DNA of 39,922 nt from Prevotella sp. (GTDB taxonomy: Bacteria; Bacteroidota; Bacteroidia; Bacteroidales; Bacteroidaceae), in assembly GCA_017474515.1 (NCBI GenBank), contig JAFVHN010000031.1, positions 1-39,922 on the forward strand, written 5' to 3'. Position 1 is the stretch's first letter. Every line of letters begins with the position of its first letter. Below the pieces are notes generated by a model that ran no database searches, was not told the DNA's origin, and was given only the letters and a program-made list of their open reading frames with translations. Made by a program: the position numbers and the translations under genes. Positions 17,888-27,190 of the stretch are shown here, piece after piece.

Positions 17888-20308
17888 ATGAGAAAATTGT
17901 TTTTCACAACCTTGCTCTGCGTGCTGGCGGCAACCGCCGGCGCCCAGCAGAAAAATGTGGTGCTTCCCGGAAAGGGAAACATCAATGTGGAGACGCTCAA
18001 CAAGGGTGTCAACCTGAACATGGACATCTCGAAGCTCACGCTGAGCGAATTGCGCGTGCTGCGCAACTCGTTCGCCGCCAAGCAGGGATACATGTTCATG
18101 AATGCCGAACTGAGGTCTATCTTTGAAACCACTTCGTGGTATTCCGAGGCCATGTACAAACGATGGGAGCACAGCGACGACGAGGGCAATGTCACCTCAA
18201 GCGAAATCAAACCCATCACTTACACCAAGGCCGAGAGCGAATTCATGAAGAAACTGAAGGCCCGCGAGGATGAACTGCTCGGTGAAAACTTCAAGGCCGG
18301 GCAGGGAATGGCGGTCAACATGGACAACCTCATCAACCCCTACCAGATGGAGGAGTTCGACCCCAAGCTGAGAAACCACCTGGGGAAGTACGGATTTGCC
18401 ATCGTGCCCGCCGACGAGCTGCAGCTCTTCCATGTCTATGAGAGAAACGACTACCACGACTTCCCGAGCTTTGTCACCACCGACCTGTTCCTGCAGGCCT
18501 TCCACATGTATTTCGACAATGCGCTGAAAGACGTGGAGCAGAAGCATTTCATCGGCACGCTCACCACGCTGACCAAGCAGCTCTATGACGAAATGACGAC
18601 CCTGGCCGCCGGCACCAAGGACAAGAAGCTTCAGGATGCCGCACAATGGGACGCCGCCTATTTCGCCATTGCCCACGCATTGTTCACCGGTCAGACGCTC
18701 ATGCCCCTGTCGGCAAAATATGCCGACCTGGCCGCCCAGGAGGTGAAATACGTGAAGGCTGCCACTACCGCGCCGTCCGAGTTCCTGGAGTATTTCTCGC
18801 CACCCTTCGACTATTCCACCTACAGGCCGCGCGGACACTACACCCGCACGCCGGAGCTGGGCCGATATTTCCAGGGGATGATGTGGCTGCAAAACACGCC
18901 CTTCGGCACCGACAAGCCCCACTTCCTGCTCCGCGCAGCACTGATGGCACAGGTCATTGGCAACAATGCCGACTATGTGAAAGCCTACAACTCCGTGTCG
19001 GACCCTGTCACCTTCCTGATGGGACAGCCCGACAACGTCACCATTCTGCAGGTGTTTGACGAAATGAAGAAACTGGGCGCAACGGCCGACAAACTGGCGG
19101 CCAAGAGCACCGAGCTGGATAATCTGAAGAATGTGGTGGAAGAGCTGTCTCGCCGGCAGACGCGCATCAACCCGAAATTCCTGGTGACAAGCCCCTGCAA
19201 GGTGAACCTCATGCCGCAACGCTATATCCCCGATGCCGAGGTGTTGCAGGAAATGGTGGACTACGAAACAAATCCTACGAAGCGCGACGTGCCGAAAGGC
19301 CTCGACGTGATGGCCGCCATCGGAATGACGGAGGCCGAGAGCATTCTCATCAATGAACTGAAGGAACCCCAGCGGTGGGAGAAATACACCGAGAACCTGG
19401 AGAAAATGAAGAAAACCATGGGCACCGTGGACTGGGACTTCACCGTGGCCAACCAATGGATTAACTCGCTGAAATCACTGTCGGCCTACAGCGAAACCAA
19501 TAACGTTTCGCACGACGACCTGCCCTATTTCATGCAGACTCCGCTTTGGGACAAGAAGGTGCTCAACACCGCCCTCGCTTCGTGGGCCGAGCTGAAACAC
19601 GACGCCATACTCTATGCCAAGCAGCCGGCAGGGGCAGAATGTGGCGACGGGTCACCGCCAGAGCCCATCGTGAAGGGATACGTGGAGCCCAACATCCCCT
19701 ATTATCGCAAGGCCATCGACCTCATCAACGCCACAGAGAAAGTTCTCAACAAGTACGGACTGATGACCGAGAAAATCACCACGGCCACCGAAGACCTGCG
19801 CGACAAGGCGGAATTTCTGCTCAACATCAGCAAAAAGGAACTTAACTTCCAGAAACTCAGCGAGGAGGAATACGGCCAGATAGAATACATCGGCGCATCG
19901 TTTGAATACATCACGCTCAACCTCATCAAGGAGGAAGACCAATGGCTGGCCGGCTGGGAACTGGTGGAAGGCGCCGACAAGAGCATATCGGTGGTGGCCG
20001 ACGTTTACACGGCCAATGCCTTTAACAACAAAAACAAGAGCGTGCTCTACGAGGCCGTGGGACCGGCACACGAAATCTATGTGGTGGTGGAAATCGACGG
20101 ATACCTCTACCTCACACGCGGCGCCGTGTTCTCATACCGCGAATTCCAGGAGGACCTGGCGGCTCCGAGAAAGACCGACGAGGAGTGGCAGGAGGAACTG
20201 AAAAGCCAGCCCGACAAGGGCATTCCCAACTGGATGAAGGAAATCATTGTCCCGCTGAAGGGCAAGAACATCGACAACGAGTATATCTTCCACAGCACGG
20301 GCTGCTAA
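17888..20308 (+). CDS. YARHG-DUF3160 secreted protein
   Basis: The protein has 806 residues and a signal peptide (MRKLFFTTLLCVLAATAGAQ). Residues about 45-90 (KLTLSELRVLRNSFAAKQGY, then FETTSWYSEAMYKRW) match the YARHG domain, an extracellular domain often attached to peptidases and other exported proteins. The rest, starting around YGFAIVPADELQLFHVYERN and continuing through DFPSFVTTDLFLQAFHMYFD, is typical of DUF3160, a large family of unknown function in Bacteroidetes and Archaea. No catalytic motif is recognised. It is the third gene of the operon starting at 16224. A strong hairpin (20361-20419) lies about 50 bp after its stop. Confidence 0.85.
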   Translation: MRKLFFTTLLCVLAATAGAQQKNVVLPGKGNINVETLNKGVNLNMDISKLTLSELRVLRNSFAAKQGYMFMNAELRSIFETTSWYSEAMYKRWEHSDDEGNVTSSEIKPITYTKAESEFMKKLKAREDELLGENFKAGQGMAVNMDNLINPYQMEEFDPKLRNHLGKYGFAIVPADELQLFHVYERNDYHDFPSFVTTDLFLQAFHMYFDNALKDVEQKHFIGTLTTLTKQLYDEMTTLAAGTKDKKLQDAAQWDAAYFAIAHALFTGQTLMPLSAKYADLAAQEVKYVKAATTAPSEFLEYFSPPFDYSTYRPRGHYTRTPELGRYFQGMMWLQNTPFGTDKPHFLLRAALMAQVIGNNADYVKAYNSVSDPVTFLMGQPDNVTILQVFDEMKKLGATADKLAAKSTELDNLKNVVEELSRRQTRINPKFLVTSPCKVNLMPQRYIPDAEVLQEMVDYETNPTKRDVPKGLDVMAAIGMTEAESILINELKEPQRWEKYTENLEKMKKTMGTVDWDFTVANQWINSLKSLSAYSETNNVSHDDLPYFMQTPLWDKKVLNTALASWAELKHDAILYAKQPAGAECGDGSPPEPIVKGYVEPNIPYYRKAIDLINATEKVLNKYGLMTEKITTATEDLRDKAEFLLNISKKELNFQKLSEEEYGQIEYIGASFEYITLNLIKEEDQWLAGWELVEGADKSISVVADVYTANAFNNKNKSVLYEAVGPAHEIYVVVEIDGYLYLTRGAVFSYREFQEDLAAPRKTDEEWQEELKSQPDKGIPNWMKEIIVPLKGKNIDNEYIFHSTGC

Positions 20309-20333
20309 CAGGCACTCCGGCGGCCATACAACC

Positions 20334-21368
20334 ATGATGACCAACGGCAGACGGCCATACAAAAGCGAGAGGAAGACGGCACGGGCATACAGGCCCGCTG
20401 CCGTCATCCTCTCGCTTTTCTTGTGTCTTTTCCCGATTCTTCCGCCTCTTTTCTCGGCTCCCCCTTCCCGTTTATTGCATTGTAAACACAACCCCGTCCT
20501 TCCGTTGAAAATCGCCTTCACCGGCGACATCCTCCTGGACCGTGGCGTTAGGAAGGCCATCGACAGCCTCGGCCTCGACCGGCTCTTCACAACGGCCGTT
20601 GACTCGCTGTTGAACAGCTGCCAGGTAGTGGTGGGAAACCTGGAGTGCCCGGCAACGGAAATCAGGCAACCCAACTACAAACGGTTCATCTTCCGCGGCG
20701 ATCCCATTCAGCTGGACGTATTGCGCAGGCACGGCTTCACCCACCTCAACCTTGCCAACAACCACAGCATTGACCAAGGACGGCGGGGACTGGAAGACAC
20801 TTGGCAGAATATACGACGGGCCGGCATGACACCCGTGGGGGCCGGCCGCGACCAACAACAGGCCGCCGCTCCCGTCATGCTCGACAGCCTGCCGCGGCCC
20901 GTGTTCCTGCTGGCCTCCCTGCGCCTGTCGCTCGAGAATTTCTCCTATCTGCCATGGAAACCCAGCGTCAGCCAGGAACCGCTCGACACGCTCCTGGACC
21001 GCATAACGGCCTTGCGACGGCAACAGCCCGAAGCCTTCATCATCGTAACATTGCACTGGGGGCATGAACATTCCTTAACCCCCAATCCCATTCAGCGACA
21101 AGAGGCACACCGCATCATCGATGCCGGTGCCAACCTAATCATCGGCCACCACACACACACACTGCAGCCCAGCGAAACCTACCACGGCCGACAAATCTTC
21201 TATAGCCTGGGCAACTTCATCTTCGACCCCACACGCGAGAAAAACCGCCGCGCAGCCGTCGTCACCGTAGAATTAAACAACGACAAAGCCCCCGTCATCC
21301 GCCAGCACCTCATCCACATCAACAACTGCACCCCCTCGCTCGTGGACCATTTCGACGAGAGCCAATGA
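20334..21368 (+). CDS. CapA-family (PGA_cap) metallophosphatase-like protein
   Basis: The protein has 344 residues. The motifs of the CapA group are complete and in order: FTGDILLDRGV, VVVGNLECPATE, LNLANNHSIDQG, VTLHWGHEHS, IIGHHTHTLQP, and FYSLGNFIFDP. The family, named for poly-gamma-glutamate capsule synthesis, has a calcineurin-like metallophosphatase fold; in organisms without the capBC genes its substrate is unknown. Residues about 23-42 are hydrophobic and could be a signal peptide or membrane anchor, preceded by an unusually long basic stretch. The N-terminal 30 codons coincide with a near-perfect hairpin, so expression may depend on reading through it. The start is ATG 20334 or the adjacent ATG 20337. 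Confidence 0.85.
   Translation: MMTNGRRPYKSERKTARAYRPAAVILSLFLCLFPILPPLFSAPPSRLLHCKHNPVLPLKIAFTGDILLDRGVRKAIDSLGLDRLFTTAVDSLLNSCQVVVGNLECPATEIRQPNYKRFIFRGDPIQLDVLRRHGFTHLNLANNHSIDQGRRGLEDTWQNIRRAGMTPVGAGRDQQQAAAPVMLDSLPRPVFLLASLRLSLENFSYLPWKPSVSQEPLDTLLDRITALRRQQPEAFIIVTLHWGHEHSLTPNPIQRQEAHRIIDAGANLIIGHHTHTLQPSETYHGRQIFYSLGNFIFDPTREKNRRAAVVTVELNNDKAPVIRQHLIHINNCTPSLVDHFDESQ
20361..20419 (+). terminator. Strong hairpin inside the 5' end of the CapA-like gene (terminator/attenuator candidate)
   Basis: AAAAGCGAGAGGAAGACGGC at 20361-20380, continuing ACGGG, pairs with CCCGCTGCCGTC then ATCCTCTCGCTTTT at 20394-20419, leaving a loop of about 8 nt. The 25-bp stem is nearly perfect. The A-run before and T-rich sequence after (TTTTCTTGTGTCTTTT) give it the look of a bidirectional terminator ending the DUF3160 operon, yet it lies within the open frame of the next gene. 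Confidence 0.6.
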
Positions 21369-21428
21369 TTTCTTCCCAAAGGAGATAAGAAGCTTTAGCT
21401 CAAAAAAAACAATAAATTCTTTGTTCTC

Positions 21429-21459
21429 TTGGAAAATCCAAAAAAAAGTCGTATATTTG
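21429..21459 (+). promoter_or_regulatory. Promoter (TTG-N20-TATATTTG) for the BspA-family gene
   Basis: The -7 box TATATTTG at 21452-21459 and a TTG at 21429-21431 are separated by 20 bp, the spacing expected for the Bacteroidetes primary sigma factor. The next gene on this strand starts about 400 bp downstream, which implies a long leader. Confidence 0.7.
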
Positions 21460-21465
21460 CAAAGT

Positions 21466-21861
21466 CCTTCCCGATTGCGTGTCATCTGCCGCAAGCGGAT
21501 ACCAAGCGGGTGGGGTGCATATTGATGACAATGGCGTTTATCTTGCGCTTTGTTCTTTGACACGAAGAATCTCGCACATTCACTCTTTCAAAGGAAAAGC
21601 AGCGATGGATGCCCGTTGAATATGTAAGCATACCGAAAACGTTGTGCCTATATTATTATAGGTGTCAGTCGGGAGAAGGTGCCAGCATATTCCGTTTGGG
21701 GGTTCCGCGGTGCTCGTTCTTGATGAAAGGGGCATGTTAGAGCTTTGTAGGATAGGGACGAGTGACAGGTACAGCAACCCACGCTTTTTTGCATCCATAC
21801 ATCAACAATTAAACTTTTGCTTTGCTGGGTTGGCAGAGCCAAACTAAAAACCTGTAAAAGC
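21466..21861 (+). other. Long untranslated leader before the BspA-family gene
   Basis: About 395 nt separate the inferred transcription start from ATG 21862. No convincing coding frame on the + strand precedes it. The sequence is not low in complexity and has G-rich segments (AAGCGGGTGGGG, TTTGGGGGTTCC). Partly complementary pieces such as GTGCTCGTTC (near 21710) and GGGACGAGTGAC (near 21758) suggest folding. It does not match a riboswitch I can recognise. It may be a structured regulatory leader or a recombination-conserved block. Confidence 0.5.
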
Positions 21862-24800
21862 ATGAGAAAGACTTTGTTATTTCTTTTATTTTCCGCCCTC
21901 CTCCCCCTCGGAGCCTCGGCACAAGAAGCCTACGCCGTCTATACCGATGACGGCACCCTCACGTTCTATTACGACGACTTGAAAAACACAAGGCCGGGAA
22001 CGGTGTATGAACTAAATACCATGTACAACTACCCTGGTTGGCAAGAAGAACACTATTGTGATATTCATAAAGTTGTCTTCAACCCCTCATTTGCCGATGC
22101 CCGACCCACAAGCACTATCTATTGGTTTGAAGATAATATGGAATTAACGGAAATTGAGGGCATTCAGTATCTTAACACATCCGAGGTAACGTACATGTCT
22201 ATGATGTTTTATGGATGTGACGGCCTTGTTAACTTGGACTTAAGCGGATTTGACACAAGCAAGGTCGAGGATTTTGATTGGATGTTCGGTGATTGCGATA
22301 ACCTGAAAACAATTTATTGTGGTGACGGCTGGACAACAGAAAACGTTATATATTCAGATGGAATGTTCTATGGTTGTTATGAACTCGTAGGTGGAAAAGG
22401 AACGGTTTATGACGAGGACCACACGGATGCCACTTACGCTCATACAGACGGTGGCTCGAGCAATCCCGGTTATCTCACCTATAAAAGAAATACGGAGGAG
22501 AACAAATTTGCCTACGCCGTCTATACAGACGACGGAACCCTCACATTCTATTATGACACGCAAAGAACCACAAGGCCCGGAACAACGTATGATTTAAATA
22601 CAGGGAATAATATGCCAGACTGGATTGAAGACCACATGGACGACATTGAGAAAGCGGTTTTCAAGCCTTCGTTTGCGGATGCCCGGCCTACTAGTACGGC
22701 AGGGTGGTTCAGTTGTTCTGTGAATGAGATAGAAGGATTGTCTTTTCTGAACACAAGCGAGGTAACGGACATGAATTATATGTTCGCTAATTGCGACGGC
22801 CTGACAAGCCTTGACTTAAGCCACTTCGACACAAGGAAGGTAACGGACATCAGCCACATGTTCGTTAATTGCCATAGCCTGACGAACCTTGACCTTAGTG
22901 GATGGGACACGAGCAATGTAATACGCTTGCACGAGATGTTCAGTTATTGCCATAGTCTGACGAACCTTGACCTGAGCGGATGGGACACTAAGAACGTGGC
23001 ATACATGGGAGGAATGTTCTTAGATTGCTTTAACCTGACGAACCTCGACCTGAGCGGATGGGACACGAGTAAGGTAACAAACATGAATGGAATGTTCTCT
23101 TATTGCATTGGTTTGACAAGCCTCGACCTGAGCGGATGGGACACGAGCAGGGTAACAAACATGGGGTGGATGTTCGGGGGATGCCAAGACCTGCAAACTA
23201 TTTATTGTGGTGCTAACTGGACGACTGAAAACGTTGAAAATTCAGAATATATGTTCGATTGGTGTTACAATCTTGTTGGCGGAAAAGGAACGGTCTATGA
23301 CGAAGACAATACGGATGCCGCTTACGCCCACGCTGACGGTGGACCAAGCAATCCCGGTTATCTCACATTTAAAGGAAATGCCTATGCCGTTTATACCGAC
23401 GACGGCACGCTGACATTCTATTATGAGGACACGAATGTAATCGCTCCGAGGCCGGGAACACATTACGCGCTGAATACGGGGAGCAATGACCCCGGATGGT
23501 TCACAGGCCACCGCACAGACATCAAAAAGGTTAAGTTTACACCCGAGTTTGCCGACGCACGGCCCACCAGCACTTATAATTGGTTCGCGGTGAACGTCAA
23601 CGAAACATCGCAGCTGACACAAATCAGCGGGCTTGAATATCTGAACACGTCGGAGGTAAAGACCATGGGAGGGATGTTCTATAAATGCAACCAATTAAAA
23701 AATCTCAACGTAAGCCATTTTGACACAAGTAAGGTAACGGACATGGAATGGATGTTCTCTTTTTGCTGTGGTTTGACAAGACTTGACGTGAGCTGTTGGA
23801 ACACGGAAAACGTGACAAACATGTGGGGAATGTTCAATGATTGCAGCAGTTTGGTAAGCCTTGATTTGTGCGGATGGGACACCAGCAATGTCACGTTTAT
23901 GGAAAGCATGTTCGAGGATTGCGGCACACTGACCAGTATCTACTGTGGCGAGACGTGGAGTACGGAAAATGTGTCGTTGAGCGGTTCGGAAAATATGTTC
24001 CTCAACTGCACCAGCCTTGTCGGTGGCAACGGTACTGTGTATGATGCCTCACATACAGACAAGACCTACGCCCACATTGACGGCGCGCCGGATTATCCCG
24101 GTTACCTAAAGTACAAGGACGGAATCGCATACGCTGTTTACACCGATGATTGTACACTTACTTTTTATTATGACATAATGAAAAACTTAAGAGAAGGTAC
24201 TGTATATGAGCTAAATACAGAGGATAATTACCCTGGCTGGCAAGAAGAACACTATTGTGATATTAATAAAGTTGTTTTCGACCCCTCATTTGCCGGTGCT
24301 CGTCCTACCAGCACATACTCTTGGTTTGAAGAAAATATGGAACCGTCAGCGATTTTAACGGAAATTGAGGGCATTCAGTATCTGAACACCTCTGAGGTAA
24401 CAAACATGGCATGGATGTTTTGGGGATGTGACGGCCTTATAAGCACAAACTTGGACTTGAGTGGCTTTGATACGAGCAAGGTAACGGACATGAGTTATAT
24501 GTTCGGAAATTGTTTCATTAATAATCTAAACTTGAGTGGATGGGACATGTCTAACATCGAAAACCATGAAGAGATGTTTTTTAATTGTACGGTGGAGAAC
24601 CACCTTGACTTGAGCGGATGGGGAACACACAACATGACAGATATGAGCGGATTATTCAATGGTTGTGGCTCTGCAAGCATTGACCTAAGTGGATGGGATA
24701 CGAGCAATGTAACAGACATGAGTTATATGTTCTGTGGTGGTTTTATAAATCTTGACTTGAGCGGATTTGACACAAGCAACGTAACAGACATGAGTTATAT

Positions 24801-26067
24801 GTTCTGTGGTGATTTCACAAATCTTGACTTGAGCGGATTTGACACAAGCAAAGTGAAGAACATGAGAGGGATGTTTAGTGAATGTAACTTGACAAGTCTT
24901 GACCTTAGCGGATTTGACACAAGCAATGTGACAGACATGAGCGAAATGTTCTTTTGGTCAGATTTAACAACTATCTATTGTGGCGATGGTTGGACAACAG
25001 ATAATGTTGAAAACTCAGAAGACATGTTCAAGTATTGTTATGAACTCGTGGGTGGAAAAGGAACGGTCTATGATGATAACCGTACGGATGCCACATATGC
25101 TCACGCCGATGGCGGACCTGACAATCCCGGTTATTTTACATATAAAGGAAATATAGAGGAAGACAAATTTGCCTACGCTGTCTATACCAACGATGGCACG
25201 CTGACGTTCTACTATGAGAACACGGATGTAATCACACCAAGGCCAGGAACACATTATGCGCTGAACACGGGGAGCAATGACCCAGGATGGTTCACAGGCC
25301 ACCGCACAGACATCAAGAAGGTCGTCTTTACACCCGCATTTGCCGATGCACGGCCCACCAGTACATATAATTGGTTTGCGGTGAGTGTCAACGAAACATC
25401 GCAACTGAAACAAATCAGCGGCCTTCAATATCTGAACACGTCGGAAGTAAAGACCATGAAACTCATGTTCTACGGATGCGACGCATTGACAAACCTCATT
25501 GTAAACGGGTTTGACACAAGCAAAGTTACAGACATGGAATGGATGTTCTCTGATTGCAGTGGCCTGACGAGGCTTGATGTAAGCCATTGGAACACAAAAA
25601 ACGTGACAAGTATGTGGGGCATGTTCAATGGATGTGGCAGTTTGACAAGCCTTGACCTGAGCGGGTGGAACACAAGTAACGTCACGTTGATGGAAAGCAT
25701 GTTCGAGGATTGCAGCAGTCTCACCACCATCTATTGTGGCGAGGCATGGAGTACAGAAGATGTGTCTTTGAGTGATTCCGAGAATATGTTCCTGAATTGC
25801 ACAAACCTGATGGGCGGCAACGGCACTGTATATGATGCCTTGCATATAGACAAAACCTACGCCAACATTGACGGAGCGCCGGTATATCCCGGATATCTCA
25901 CGTTTAAATCAAGTGCGGTGCCGACGAATGTAAACGGCGTGCAGGTCGTGGAGAATGGCGAAGATGTATGTTATGGGCTTGACGGAATGCGTGTTGTAGG
26001 CAAGCTACGCGGCGTAAACATTATCAGGAAGAAAGACGGAACTACCGTGAAAGTGGTGGCGAGGTAA
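21862..26067 (+). CDS. BspA-family surface protein with five tandem DUF285 modules
   Basis: The 1401-residue protein is called from ATG 21862, giving the signal peptide MRKTLLFLLFSALLPLGASA. It is built from five modules beginning near 21930, 22510, 23382, 24128 and 25171. Each starts AYAVYTDDGTLTFYY, continues through DARPTST..WF and YLNTSEVT, and then has several copies of the 22-25-residue DUF285 leucine-rich repeat (LDLSGWDTSNVTDMSYMF). Each ends TIYCG…W.TENV…GGKGTVYD and then a pre-module linker. The C-terminus (YGLDGMRVVGKLRGVNIIRK) is the Prevotella-style exported-protein tail. BspA-like proteins bind host proteins or other bacteria at the cell surface; the ligand here is unknown. The gene looks poorer in G+C than its neighbours. 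It is monocistronic between its own promoter and terminator. Confidence 0.9.
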   Translation: MRKTLLFLLFSALLPLGASAQEAYAVYTDDGTLTFYYDDLKNTRPGTVYELNTMYNYPGWQEEHYCDIHKVVFNPSFADARPTSTIYWFEDNMELTEIEGIQYLNTSEVTYMSMMFYGCDGLVNLDLSGFDTSKVEDFDWMFGDCDNLKTIYCGDGWTTENVIYSDGMFYGCYELVGGKGTVYDEDHTDATYAHTDGGSSNPGYLTYKRNTEENKFAYAVYTDDGTLTFYYDTQRTTRPGTTYDLNTGNNMPDWIEDHMDDIEKAVFKPSFADARPTSTAGWFSCSVNEIEGLSFLNTSEVTDMNYMFANCDGLTSLDLSHFDTRKVTDISHMFVNCHSLTNLDLSGWDTSNVIRLHEMFSYCHSLTNLDLSGWDTKNVAYMGGMFLDCFNLTNLDLSGWDTSKVTNMNGMFSYCIGLTSLDLSGWDTSRVTNMGWMFGGCQDLQTIYCGANWTTENVENSEYMFDWCYNLVGGKGTVYDEDNTDAAYAHADGGPSNPGYLTFKGNAYAVYTDDGTLTFYYEDTNVIAPRPGTHYALNTGSNDPGWFTGHRTDIKKVKFTPEFADARPTSTYNWFAVNVNETSQLTQISGLEYLNTSEVKTMGGMFYKCNQLKNLNVSHFDTSKVTDMEWMFSFCCGLTRLDVSCWNTENVTNMWGMFNDCSSLVSLDLCGWDTSNVTFMESMFEDCGTLTSIYCGETWSTENVSLSGSENMFLNCTSLVGGNGTVYDASHTDKTYAHIDGAPDYPGYLKYKDGIAYAVYTDDCTLTFYYDIMKNLREGTVYELNTEDNYPGWQEEHYCDINKVVFDPSFAGARPTSTYSWFEENMEPSAILTEIEGIQYLNTSEVTNMAWMFWGCDGLISTNLDLSGFDTSKVTDMSYMFGNCFINNLNLSGWDMSNIENHEEMFFNCTVENHLDLSGWGTHNMTDMSGLFNGCGSASIDLSGWDTSNVTDMSYMFCGGFINLDLSGFDTSNVTDMSYMFCGDFTNLDLSGFDTSKVKNMRGMFSECNLTSLDLSGFDTSNVTDMSEMFFWSDLTTIYCGDGWTTDNVENSEDMFKYCYELVGGKGTVYDDNRTDATYAHADGGPDNPGYFTYKGNIEEDKFAYAVYTNDGTLTFYYENTDVITPRPGTHYALNTGSNDPGWFTGHRTDIKKVVFTPAFADARPTSTYNWFAVSVNETSQLKQISGLQYLNTSEVKTMKLMFYGCDALTNLIVNGFDTSKVTDMEWMFSDCSGLTRLDVSHWNTKNVTSMWGMFNGCGSLTSLDLSGWNTSNVTLMESMFEDCSSLTTIYCGEAWSTEDVSLSDSENMFLNCTNLMGGNGTVYDALHIDKTYANIDGAPVYPGYLTFKSSAVPTNVNGVQVVENGEDVCYGLDGMRVVGKLRGVNIIRKKDGTTVKVVAR

Positions 26068-26163
26068 CGCCACCGCTGTTCAGCCTAATTGGTTATACCG
26101 TTGAGGGTTTGTCAAAATGGCAATGCTATTTTAAAAATATTACTTTTGAAACTTTCCAATAAG

Positions 26164-26220
26164 AAAAGACCATTTCTGAACCCTAATTATAGTTCAAAAA
26201 TGGTCTTTCCTTTGTTTTTA
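26164..26220 (+). terminator. Intrinsic terminator of the BspA-family gene
   Basis: AAAAGACCATTTCTGAAC at 26164-26181 pairs with GTTCAAAAATGGTCTTT at 26192-26208 (one mismatch, 10-nt loop), followed by CCTTTGTTTTT. It lies about 100 bp after the stop. The rest of 26068-26323 shows no gene. The A-rich left side lets it also serve the convergent esterase transcript. Confidence 0.8.
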
Positions 26221-26323
26221 CAGGGCACCCGACTTACACATTAGAAGTTATCATGTCACCTGATTACATTTTAAAACACTCTCCTTTACTCTTAAGGTTC
26301 CTTCCTTAGGGAAACCTGTGAAA

Positions 26324-27154
26324 TCAGAAGCTTTTGAGCCAGGCCTTCAGTTCGAGGAGCATTTCGATGTGGTACTTGAAAGTGGGACGGATGCCCCAGC
26401 CGTGGCCGCCGGAAGGATACACATGAAGCGAGGCGGGCACGTCGTGGCGGTAAAGCTCGTTGTAGTAGTTCACGCCGTTGGCCGGCAGCACCACATGGTC
26501 GTCGTCGCTGAGGGCAATCCAGGCACGGGGCGTGACGCGCGTCACCTGAGCATCGTTGCTATAGAGTTCCACTTCGCGTTTCTTGGGTTTGTTGCCCATG
26601 AAATTGTCGTGCGAACCCTTGTGGGTGAGGTCCTCCTCCATGGTGATGACGGGGTAGAAGAGGATTTGGAAATTGGGCTTGGCTTCCTTCTCGGCATGTG
26701 TGGCAATGGTTGACGCCAGGTGTCCTCCTGCCGACGAGCCCATGATGCCGATGTCCTGCGGGTTGATGTTCCACCGCGCCGCGTTGCGACGGACCATGCG
26801 TATGGCCTCCTCGGCATCTTCAATGGGGATGCGCTTGTCGCCGTGGGGCATGCGGTATTTCAGCACCACCACGGCCACGCCCTCCTGATTGAAGAATGTT
26901 GACCAGTCGCGACCTTCATGGTCCATGGCCAGATGCGAATATCCCCCGCCGGGGAGGATGACCACGGCACGCCCCGTGGCCAGCCGTTTTTCTGGCAGGT
27001 AGATGGTCACCTTGGCGGTGTCCTTGGGATTGGAACTGGTGTGGGGAGCACCTTTCGGCCACAACAGGAACTCGTTGTTCTGAGCGGAACAACAAATCGT
27101 GAAAAGGGCGGCAATGGCAGTGAACAATATGCGGAAATTCTTTTGTTTTTTCAT
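26324..27154 (-). CDS. Secreted alpha/beta-hydrolase esterase (acetylxylan-esterase/BD-FAE-like)
   Basis: The protein has 276 residues and a signal peptide that ends near FTICCSAQ; the two cysteines make a lipoprotein possible but the lipobox is poor. The alpha/beta-hydrolase features are complete: oxyanion-hole PGGGYSHLA, nucleophile Ser in GSSAGGH, acid Asp in SDDDHVV, and His in SGGHGWG. Enzymes of this type remove acetyl or feruloyl groups from plant polysaccharides, for example xylan. The gene starts 36 bp after the pseudokinase gene with no promoter visible in the gap, so it may be co-transcribed with the signalling genes, although its function seems unrelated. Confidence 0.88.
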   Translation of the reverse strand: MKKQKNFRILFTAIAALFTICCSAQNNEFLLWPKGAPHTSSNPKDTAKVTIYLPEKRLATGRAVVILPGGGYSHLAMDHEGRDWSTFFNQEGVAVVVLKYRMPHGDKRIPIEDAEEAIRMVRRNAARWNINPQDIGIMGSSAGGHLASTIATHAEKEAKPNFQILFYPVITMEEDLTHKGSHDNFMGNKPKKREVELYSNDAQVTRVTPRAWIALSDDDHVVLPANGVNYYNELYRHDVPASLHVYPSGGHGWGIRPTFKYHIEMLLELKAWLKSF

Positions 27155-27190
27155 TGTTAATGAGGGGATTTATAGGAAACAGGGTATTCG

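Noticed and set aside
21862-26067. The repeating DNA of the BspA gene as a CRISPR-like or satellite array
   Set aside because: The repeats keep the reading frame and encode DUF285 leucine-rich repeats, with no unique spacers between identical repeats.
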